Assembly: GCA_009801015.1 (NCBI GenBank)
Contig: VHZZ01023558.1
Span: 6,900 to 31,637 of the forward strand
Source: Silene noctiflora
Taxonomy: Eukaryota; Streptophyta; Magnoliopsida; Caryophyllales; Caryophyllaceae
Reading direction: 5' to 3'
DNA length: 24,738 nt
In this document: piece by piece, positions 18,149-24,738 of the stretch
How positions within the stretch are numbered: the first letter of the stretch is position 1
Layout of the letters: the number at the start of each line of letters is the position of its first letter
Notes under the pieces: generated by a model
Seen by the model: the letters and a program-made list of their open reading frames with translations, nothing else
Told to the model about the DNA's origin: nothing
Database searches by the model: none
Program-made: the position numbers and the translations under genes

Positions 18149-19471
18149 TCAAGGTGGACGCTCCTGCGTTATTTCAGACCTAATTATCAAAGGTCTCTCT
18201 CGAGGCCTAGCATTCCTAATTCTATCCACCACCATTCTCTCAGCAGGAGGAGTTCTCTTTGGTTTCTTCTTTGGGCGAACGACCCAGAATCCAGCTTCTT
18301 CCTCTTCTTCAGTCAGATACTTTTGGTTTTTCTTGGCTACTTCGCGAATTCTGTAGTCAATAGGCTCATGCTTTCTCAATTTCTCTCTCTCTCTCCTCGG
18401 AAGTCGTAGCTTTGGCTCATTGAGTATATTAGTCGGACACCCATAATGAACCTACTGGATTAGGTATATACCACATATTTCTTTGACCCCAACGAAGTGC
18501 CCACTCGCTACAAGAGTCGGTAGTATGCGCCAATGCCGTCTGTGGAATAATATCAAGCTTCGGGATCTTTTGTCTTAGGCCCACTTGTCTCAATAGCCTT
18601 TCTAGGAAGATAGTAACCATGAATTCCAAGCTTGGAATACGAAGGGACCGTGTAGGATCATGGCTAGATACTCCAGTCAATGCCTTCAAATGCCACCATG
18701 GGACGATACATATTATAAGGGGACCACCTTCATTCTTTAATTTGTTATCCCAATAATTGCGAATTCGGGTGAAGTCTACCATATATAGTCCTGTCCTCAT
18801 CGATATAGACCTTGAACGGTAACTAAGGACATTCACTGGGGCTCTATCAATCGAAGCCTTTCCATAATCCAAATCTACCAAGATAAAAAGGGGGAATGAA
18901 TTTCACAGAAAAAAAAAACGAACGAAACAAAAGGAAGAAGAAGAAAAGAGAAGGATACTCTTACCTGAAGTATAAAGGGACTTCCCAACTAGGGCATCTC
19001 GCGATTAGCCTTCCTATTATCTAGACCAAGGATCGTCTCTCCGAAAGCTAGCCAAACTGGGCTCCTGCGCAGTTCCATTTGTTCTCCCTATTTATGAAGC
19101 GCGTCAATATGGCCCTTCAAAACATAGCAATGTACAAGACAAAATCCAAAGGCTCGTCGCCTCGCCCCGTATAAAATAGTAGGGTCCTCCCTATTTATGA
19201 AGCGCTCCACCAAGTCAAACATTCTCACACCCTTCGTAGTCACGAGACGGTCAACTTCGGCTTTGGTTAATCCTAATAAATCCCTAAAATTGTTCTTATA
19301 ACCTTGAGAACTATGGGGAAATATGGGCATACTTTCAACATCCCATTCACCAATCGCAGCAAACTCCTCAGGAAAAGGGCATATTTCTTCTCATGGAAAT
19401 GCAAAAACATGTAGATCGGAATTCCAATAGTCCAATCATGCATCTAAGAAAGGCCTTACCACTTTTACTTG
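18149..19471 (-). pseudogene. Antisense extra ORF of the Tat/Ogre element, with an intron; broken by stops and frameshifts
   Basis: Read on the minus strand, coding sense begins by about 19471 (VKVVRPFLDA), passes EEICPFPEEFAAIGEWD, LLGLTKAEVDRL, LVERFINREDP and RRRAFGFCLVHCYVL (19088-19330), continues to GSPFILQ at 18965, skips a 90-base intron, and resumes IWIMERLRL at 18874. It then frameshifts near 18845 into VNVLSYRSR, VPWWHLKAL and LLRQVGLRQKIP (18429-18860). After another shift near 18430 it ends in a charged tail with a nuclear-localisation-like PKKKPKR (18149-18379). The pattern matches the antisense ORF carried between integrase and 3' LTR by many plant Tat elements (PMD/DUF7745-like, name from memory). 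Its function is unknown. Stops include 19088 and two upstream of 19390. The true start is not defined. Confidence 0.8.
18875..18964 (-). other. Intron in the antisense ORF
   Basis: The donor CAG|GTAAGA starts at 18964 and the acceptor TTGGTAG|ATT ends at 18875, both on the minus strand. The 90 bases between are strongly pyrimidine-rich and read through to an in-frame TAG formed by the acceptor itself. Splicing joins ...FILQ to IWIM... in phase 0, giving the continuous LLQ-[IV]-W pattern I expect for this family. Length and base bias fit a short plant intron. Confidence 0.75.
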
Positions 19472-20549
19472 CTAATGCTAATGATCTGGCCAATATTAAA
19501 AGCGGACATATCACGTTTCTTTACATTGGAAAATTCATTTGCTCATTCCTTGAGACGAGTTTCGAAGGCATCCATCTTTGGAATTTTTTTCTTTTTGTAA
19601 AATTTTGTGTGGGTTATATATGTATGTAAGCTACGGAATTGTAGAAGGAAGAATTGTGAGAATAAACGTTCACCCGAGGCATATATATATATATACTATT
19701 CGGGCTTTCCTAATTCCGCTCAGGAACAAACACGCCCAAGAGAGAACGCAGCAACTGCCGCGCCTTCTTGAAGGGTGACAGCACCTGCTGCGCCTTTTCC
19801 CCAAACCTTTTTCCTACAATTGTCTGTGAAAATATTTCCTAATTTGATTTTTGGTATTATTTCCTATTCCTATAGGATTTTGGACGACTCTTTTTACGGA
19901 AATTGGACTTTCCTTACTCTTTTTGGATTTCCTTTTCCTAATCGGGTTCGCATTTCGAGGCCGCCGCTCCCGATGCATAATTACTCATTTTCATTTTCAT
20001 TTTTTTAGGGTAAAACTCTCCTCTTATTACATTTTCTAAAAATTTCATTTTCAACATTTTCGAACCTTTTCATTTACATTTTCTATAATTTCATTTTCCA
20101 ACTTCAAACATTCTCAACTTATTCATTTTCTATTTTTCTTTTTTGTTACGGGAAGCACGTATGTCTTTTAAGTCGTGCACCACATCATTGTCCACTCATT
20201 TTTGGGGATACTTTTTTTCTTTTTTCTTTCGATTCGACTAAAATTTTACCGTTTAGTCCATCAAAATTCGTATTTACATGTTTATACTTGTTTTAAGTTG
20301 TTTTTCCTATGTAAATTTATGCTGCATGACGATGTAAGTGGTCACTATGCCAAACCTATTTCCAAGCTAACCTGCAGGAACAAGATCCGTATGTACATCC
20401 AACAACAGCAAAGGCGCGCATGCCCATATATACACATACCAAATGTACAAAACATATACAAGACTAGAGCTTATGCCCGATATCAAAACAAAGTTCAAAA
20501 AGTACAAAAGAAGGCTGGTCGCTACACTACTCAAGACCTATGCCTCCTA
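19472..20549. other. Gene-free 3' untranslated stretch of the Tat element
   Basis: I see no gene here. It holds an (AT)n microsatellite at about 19682-19694, a GC-rich island with GCAGCA and TGCTGCGCC motifs (19746-19796) like those in the element's LTRs, and a T-rich stretch with repeated CATTTTC units (about 19985-20130). The 181-codon plus-strand frame starting at 20175 extends over the Argonaute fragment on the other strand and is not itself a gene. Confidence 0.6.
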
Positions 20550-20714
20550 AGGTGCTACAACAGAAAGGGTCGTGGTATTCTACTGGTACACATAAGACAA
20601 CGAGTGCACAAGCTCCTGCAGATCATTTGGAGAGAAACCTACTTCATCGTAAAGTACATGGTAATGGGTACGCCTGGCTGTATCAATCATTCCCGCATGT
20701 GCGCACAGGTAAAA
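20550..20714 (-). pseudogene. Captured fragment of an ARGONAUTE gene (AGO4/6/9-type PIWI domain)
   Basis: Plant AGO4-clade Argonautes load 24-nt siRNAs and guide DNA methylation at transposons. Minus-strand translation gives 55 in-phase codons holding FYLCAHAGMI, RTHYHVLYDEVGFSPNDLQ, ELVHSLSYVYQ and, after one stop codon, TLSVVAP. This matches the C-terminal part of the PIWI domain, including the HYH segment with the catalytic histidine. The wording around HSLSYVYQ and SVVAP is that of AGO4/6/9 rather than AGO1. Substitutions include GMID for GMIG and RRTHYH for RPTHYH. Similarity starts sharply after TTAG at about 20715-20718, which looks like a splice acceptor, and ends at 20550. One captured exon is therefore likely. 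It lies inside the retrotransposon between the antisense ORF and the 3' LTR. It is non-functional as protein. Confidence 0.9.
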
Positions 20715-20716
20715 TC

Positions 20717-20896
20717 CTAAGCATCCCATTTGTCAGCACACTCAAGTGCCCGAACAGGCTGACGACCACCCCTCCTAGTGGTTGCCCTCCTAGGAAACTC
20801 TTCCTCTACATCCTCTTAGACCCACGTGTCAGCTACAAGGGCCGAGGAAGGGTCAAAGTCAACGTCCATGAATTCTTGTCCGGACGTCGAAGGCAT
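20717..20896 (-). pseudogene. Unrecognised antisense open stretch upstream of the Argonaute fragment
   Basis: On the minus strand an ATG at 20896 opens a frame reading MPSTSGQEFMDVDFDPSS, with TAA at 20816-20818, then EDVEEEFPRRATTRRGGRQ and TAG at 20717-20719. Acidic residues followed by an arginine/glycine stretch look coding rather than random. It could be the N-terminal part of the antisense gene whose main body lies at 18149-19471, or part of another captured gene. An acceptor-like TTTTTGCAG ends at 20902, six bases before the ATG. I do not recognise a family. Confidence 0.4.
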
Positions 20897-20901
20897 ATCC
20901 T

Positions 20902-21269
20902 CTGCAAAAATTCAAACATTTCAAACCATTTCAAGACCATTTTCAGGCCTTTTTCAAGCCATTTTCAGACAATTTCATGATTATTTCTTAGCAAATGAAC
21001 CAACATGTTTATAGTACGTTCCTATGTACGTGTCCTAAACATGCCTCATGGCGATGGTGAGTCGAAATTTCGACAGCATTTCGCTACAAATAGCCTAAAA
21101 CCAACATGAAAAGTGTCCCGGGGAGCGGTCAGAAACTGAAATTCCGACATGAGACAAATGCATTTGAGGCAAAAGCCCAAAAATTTCGAAAATTTAAGGT
21201 GTATAAACCCTAATTGAAAATCAATATTCAAGCCACAAATTCAATTAAAACAAGAGACGGAATGCGTAC
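20902..21269 (-). other. Candidate 5' leader intron of the antisense transcription unit
   Basis: On the minus strand a donor-like CCAG|GTACGC begins at 21269 and an acceptor-like TTTTTGCAG ends at 20902, giving 368 bases with T-rich parts. It lies directly upstream of the ATG at 20896. The evidence is splice-site-like sequence plus position only. Confidence 0.3.
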
Positions 21270-21748
21270 CTGGATTAGTCATAATTTGGGGCAAGTCTTA
21301 ATCGATTTTTGATGAAGATTGATGAAGATTTCGAGTGTTTTGGTGTTTTATGAAAACAAAATGTCGAATAGAATGAACTCTATGTCGAGTTCAATTCCAG
21401 TTTTCATTCAACCCGGACGAACTCGGGAAGAAACGCAGCACATTTTGCGTCCTTTCCTGAGACCGCAGCTCATGCCGCACCCATTATCCTTAACAAGAAC
21501 TCCTGTCTCGAGTCGTTATAAGTTCGTTACTTGTGGGTCATACCCATTATCCTTAATTCGAAACTTTTCTCTGTACGTTTCGAGGAGTTTTTCATAAATT
21601 ACCTTCTATAAGCATGATGTCTCTCGTCAGGACCTTTTCTACTCCCAGCGGTTACATGCTTCTCCTTTTTCAATCAACATTTTGCTGAGAATTTACTTCC
21701 ATACCGACGCAAGTAGATTCAAACTTCAAAGCTATCTGATCAAATTTT
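21270..21748. other. Gene-free 3' untranslated stretch
   Basis: No gene is seen. A GC-rich island at 21431-21481 again has GCAGCA...TGCG-type arms. TGATGAAGAT is repeated in tandem at about 21310-21330. The 92-codon open frame at 21319-21597 lacks any recognisable domain. Confidence 0.5.
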
Positions 21749-21899
21749 ACATCGGGTAAAACTGGCATCCCTCCATCAAAATTTTACATCGGGAAAAAAT
21801 GACGTCCCGCTATCTACATTTCTATCTCGGGTCATACCGACATTCCGTTATCGACATCCTGCACTAGGTAAAACTGACGTCCCACCATCTACATTCTTA
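21749..21899. repeat. Tandem repeat, four units of 37-38 bases, before the 3' LTR
   Basis: Units are 21749-21785, 21786-21823, 21824-21861 and 21862-21899. Each follows the pattern ACATCGGGTAAAAC-TGACGTCCC-n-CATC-TACATTC with about 20-30 percent differences. A short partial unit (CACCGG) follows. Tandem repeats just upstream of the 3' LTR are known in Tat-lineage elements such as Retand. Confidence 0.9.
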
Positions 21900-22162
21900 C
21901 ACCGGTTTCATAATTTGCCCTTCAGAAGGTTTCGAGTATGATTTCTTCTTATGGCTGGCAAGCCTCCTTACATAGTCTAATGGACTTTAAACGACCCTCC
22001 CCGGAAGTCGACAAACTCTAAAATATTCCCGACGACAGGTCCTTGGTTCATTCCCTTTGAACCGCCTCGCGTCGCCATGATCTTCAGGTTGTAATCTCCG
22101 ATTGACCTGAGGGCTATATTTTGACTTTCGCCTTGTCCAAGCCTTAGTCAAAGTGGGGGCTC
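21900..22162 (+). other. Pre-LTR stretch with polypurine tract
   Basis: This is non-coding sequence leading to AAAGTGGGGGCTC (ending 22162), a purine-rich run next to the TGTAGATACC start of the 3' LTR. It is the probable plus-strand primer of reverse transcription. The 106-codon minus-strand frame at 21987-22307 crosses into the LTR and is not a gene. Confidence 0.7.
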
Positions 22163-23036
22163 TGTAGATACCTCTTTTCTGCACCCTTCGCCAAACACCC
22201 GATGATGATTGGACCGCATGTTTAATACACGAAGCGTTATTTCGATATTCTATTAATTCAATGTCAAACGATTGCCTAAATAGTTGTTTCAACCCCTTCG
22301 TTGTCATCTACTTGCCGATACGGTCATTTTGGCAGTAATTATAGTACATTTGGAGTCCGGGTCAAAAACCGTCTTCATTTTCAGAAACCGTCGTCATTTC
22401 TCAAAAACCTTCTCAAATATGAGTCGGGATATTTCTAAGAATCCTAAAATATCTCAAATATTCTTAAGATTTCAAAAATATCTTATTTTGACGAAATAAG
22501 GAAAACAAATCTTTTCCAAATTCTGAAAAACGCGGAAATCTCCGCTGCTGAAGGAGAAACAACTCCAGGGGAGGGCGCATAGCCTGCTGCGCCTCTTCCT
22601 GGGCTTGTTTCAAGCAGCGTCCAGATCTTCTTGGATTCTTTCCATATTTTAATCCTTCCAAAACTCTCACCTCGTGAATATTATAAATAGAGGCCTCCGC
22701 CTCACATATTCTTCACGCGTGTGTCTTCCCCTTCTTTTCTCTCTCTTTGCATTCTAAGACCACGTGTTATTGCTACGACGCCTACGTGCTTGAGCGTTCT
22801 TGACCATGTAAGCCTAGATCATTCTAAGTACCAGTCACGTTTTGCATAGACCTACCAATTTGACCTCTATACCTTAATCAACTTAATCAAACTTGTTTTC
22901 TAAAAATTCTTTAAAAGGGTATCTTCGCTACATTTGTCGAATTAAGTCGTTTTTTGCATGCTTTCAAAATCATAGTTTTTTAAACCTTTTTTGACGAATC
23001 AGCACAGAAAGACTGTCGAATTAAGTCGTTTTTTGC
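22163..23036 (+). repeat. 3' LTR of the Tat/Ogre-lineage element, truncated
   Basis: It starts TGTAGATACC and is collinear with the 5' LTR from 3913. The TATA box is at 22682-22689. Differences include a small tandem duplication near 22370-22410 (AAACCGTC-TCATTT repeated), loss of about 85 bases corresponding to 4693-4776, and a terminal repeat in which 22935-22957 recurs exactly at 23014-23036. After 23036 similarity stops, while the 5' LTR continues well beyond 4835, so more than half of this LTR is missing. Confidence 0.88.
22682..22689 (+). promoter_or_regulatory. TATA box of the 3' LTR
   Basis: TATAAATA in the same context as 4413-4420 of the 5' LTR. Downstream bases (GAGGCCTCCGCCTC) are conserved. 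Confidence 0.7.
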
Positions 23037-23738
23037 GTGTTTTCTCATTTACTAATATGAGTTGATTTGAAAATGTGTTATATTAGAGGTTATATTTTGC
23101 TTACTTATATTTGAATGCTTGTTGGGAGACGGTTTAAAGTTGAAGAGTATTGCGATGAAGACTCATATTTGTCCCGTATGCAAAGTTTGAGAGGAGAAGA
23201 AGCAATGTCGTCAGACTTTTTTTTTTTCATATTCAAGATGTATTTTTGAACTTTTATTCCAAGATGTAACAAATACAAATGTTTTGTGAATTAATTTCTA
23301 ATAAAGATGAGTTTTTTTTTTTGTTTTTTTTTGGTATCTATATTTGTTTATAATATTGTATACATTAACTTTTGTCAAGGCTAGAAATAAAAAGTGATGT
23401 AAGAATAGTGATGTAAGAATAGGGTTAATTTTTGGTAATTGGACAATTGTTGCGTTACATCACAGGAGTGTTGGTTCTGAACATTGAAAGTGTTGCTTCT
23501 CAACTTAACCATTGTTGCATTAGCTCTTGGAAAAAAGTGTTGCATATGTAAAATAAGTGCAACACTTTAAATATGTGTTGCTTTTGATACCAAAGTGTTG
23601 CATAAAATGTTGCATTGAGTTATTGCAACGAGACTTTAAGCAGCACTCTCAAAAATGTTGCGTAAACCATAAAGCAACATTTTTAAGACATTTTACAACA
23701 CTTTCATGATGTTGCTATAGCTTTGTTTTGTAGTAGTG
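23037..23738 (+). mobile_element. 3' end of a CACTA (En/Spm-type) DNA transposon, left end missing
   Basis: It ends TTTTGTAGTAGTG at 23738, the reverse complement of a CACTACTACAAAA terminal inverted repeat. The last 280 bases hold many copies of TGTTGC and its complement GCAACA in both orientations (about 23455-23715), the typical subterminal repeats that bind CACTA transposase. The left part is T-rich with poly-T runs at 23218-23228 and 23313-23330 and could be the 3' untranslated end of a transposase gene. No CACTA start is seen to the left, so the left boundary at 23037 is only the end of the LTR similarity. The three bases after the end are ACA. Confidence 0.72.
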
Positions 23739-24075
23739 ACAAGTAAATAATATATATTTTTGTAGATCTAAGAACAAAATAAAACGATTTCCCACAAAAA
23801 ATGAGATTTGAAAAAAACGAGATAGCCCATTATTTCAACTTCAATAACAATATGTGCAACTTCAATGACAATATGTGCAACTTCACCATATATTTCAATG
23901 CCCATTATGCGCAACTTCAATGTCCAATATGCGCAACTTCAATGACATTATTTTTTCAAAAATCTATTTCTAATTTAGTAGATCTAAGATTAAAATCCAC
24001 AAATTATATAATATATATTTTGTAGATCTAAGATCAAAATAAAAAGATTTCACACAAAAAATGAGATTTAAAAAT
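23739..24075. repeat. AT-rich block with 67-base direct repeats and short tandem units
   Basis: 23747-23813 is closely repeated at 24008-24074 (core GTAGATCTAAGA-CAAAATAAAA-GATTT). A shorter third copy starts at 23978. Between them are 21-22 base units around TATGYGCAACTTCAATG at 23848-23868, 23869-23887, 23903-23924 and 23925-23946. No gene is seen. Confidence 0.8.
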
Positions 24076-24738
24076 ACAAAACTAACAATATATCGAAAAA
24101 AAAAAAAATTGAAAAATTCAAAAAAACAAGATTTGTAAACACAAAATATGAAACAAAAATGTTTAGCAAAACGAGATTTGAAAAAATAAATAATAAGACG
24201 ATATTACATACATATATAAATAAGATAAAAAAAAACACAAAAATTAACAAATAGAAAAAAAACGACCCCAAAAAAAAAATTAACACCAATGTAAAAAAAA
24301 AACGTAAATTGAAAAATAAACCGAGACGAGGTGGTGGAGGTGGCAGTGGCGGTGGCGGCGTAGGTGGTGCGTGGTGGTGTCGAGTGGGGTCGTAGTGGGT
24401 GGTGGTAAATGAAGAAGAGATGAATGTGTGATTTATTTGGGTTTTGATTTATTTGGGTTTTTTTTTTTGGGTTTTTGATTTATTGGGGTTTTTGAGAGAG
24501 GATAGAATTGGAATGTGTGAGATGAGAGAGAAGTTGGTGAGTGGAAAAAAAAAATATGTAGTGAATTAGTGATTAATTAGAGTGTATTAGTGGAGGGAGG
24601 AAGGAGTATGACTTAAAACACACTTTTTGGGGATAAATCTAAGCCTTTCATTTGTTTGATCTAAGAGCCCTTAATAGGACTTATGCACTCAAAAAGGTAT
24701 GAAGGACTCACTTGATCTTAATTTTATATGTATGTATG
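24076..24738. other. Low-complexity, gene-free right edge
   Basis: The block runs from A-rich (24076-24320) to a GGTGG-rich stretch (24326-24405), then repeated GATTTATTTGGGTTTT units (about 24429-24495), then GA-rich sequence and an ordinary AT-rich end. On the minus strand the CT-rich part could be a leader or promoter of something beyond the window, but no open frame supports this. The 73-codon Phe/Leu-rich minus frame at 24068-24289 reflects poly-A on the plus strand. Confidence 0.55.

Larger units (their letters stand above)
3913..23036 (+). mobile_element. Tat/Ogre-lineage Ty3/gypsy LTR retrotransposon, degenerate, with two nested solo LTRs
   Basis: The element runs from a 5' LTR starting at 3913 to a 3' LTR starting at 22163. 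In order it holds a primer binding site, gag, protease, reverse transcriptase, RNase H, a second RNase H and integrase, then a minus-strand extra ORF, tandem repeats and a polypurine tract. The second RNase H and the antisense ORF between integrase and 3' LTR point to the Tat lineage (Ogre/Retand type). Two later solo LTR insertions (5757-7118 and 8412-10858) account for about 3.8 kb, leaving about 15.3 kb. By eye the two LTRs differ at roughly one base in ten over the first 165 bases, so the insertion is old. The 3' end is cut at about 23036. Confidence 0.93.

Noticed and set aside
20370..20430. A second Argonaute exon (minus strand, around a GCGCGCCTTTGCTGTTG stretch resembling the YAHLAAAQ region)
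   Set aside because: It needs an indel and several changes, and lacks an acceptor. The resemblance is too weak to claim.
20175..20980. Long plus-strand open frames (181 and 146 codons) as genes
   Set aside because: They lie opposite the Argonaute-like minus-strand coding and the Arg/Gly-rich antisense stretch. Their own translations show no domain, while the other strand shows clear protein similarity.
24068..24289. Phe/Leu-rich minus-strand frame as a membrane protein
   Set aside because: The composition results from poly-A tracts on the plus strand. There is no start context or similarity.
24300..24738. Promoter and 5' leader of a host gene on the minus strand
   Set aside because: The CT-rich and GGTGG-rich character is suggestive, but no coding frame, TATA box at the right distance or splice pattern supports it.
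1..24738. tRNA, rRNA, CRISPR or bacterial-type operons
   Set aside because: Nothing with the required structure was seen. The sequence is eukaryotic repeat DNA.

Overview
The window looks like nuclear DNA of a flowering plant, probably a eudicot. It is AT-rich, has no bacterial-style gene order, and is almost entirely nested LTR retrotransposons. The central element combines a Tat/Ogre-lineage polyprotein, an antisense extra ORF and a tandem repeat before the 3' LTR, which recalls elements described in Caryophyllaceae such as Retand of Silene. That placement is an inference. I see no intact host gene, tRNA, rRNA or CRISPR array.

Layout. 1-950 is an LTR-like stretch with a TATA box, probably Copia-type. 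951-3582 is the 3' end of a Ty3/gypsy element of Del/Tekay type: an ORF tail, an array of ACTCG-NN-CGAGT motifs, polypurine tracts and a 3' LTR. 3913-23036 is one old Tat/Ogre-lineage Ty3/gypsy element, about 19.1 kb long including about 3.8 kb of later insertions. Its parts in order are: 5' LTR (split by a solo LTR with a perfect AGGTG target duplication), primer binding site near 7300, leader, gag (split by a reverse-oriented solo LTR), protease, linker, reverse transcriptase, RNase H, a second RNase H and integrase (ending 17521), a minus-strand extra gene (18149-19471, perhaps starting further right), a 3' untranslated part with four 38-bp tandem repeats, a polypurine tract, and a truncated 3' LTR. 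23037-23738 is the 3' end of a CACTA transposon. 23739-24738 is low-complexity DNA with local duplications.

The element is dead. The RT-to-integrase frame keeps a single frame but carries twelve stop codons, and gag-protease has stops and frameshifts. The RT YxDD, the second RNase H D-E-D-D and the integrase DDE residues can still be read.

Two things stand out. First, on the minus strand at 20550-20714 there is a 55-codon piece of an ARGONAUTE PIWI domain of the AGO4/6/9 type, a host RNA-silencing gene fragment lying inside the retrotransposon. Second, the antisense extra gene has a 90-nt intron with good splice sites that restores family-like sequence across the junction, plus a minus-strand AATAAA signal and a candidate 5' leader intron. 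Together these suggest that the antisense side was a spliced transcription unit of its own, with the Argonaute fragment lying in the same orientation.
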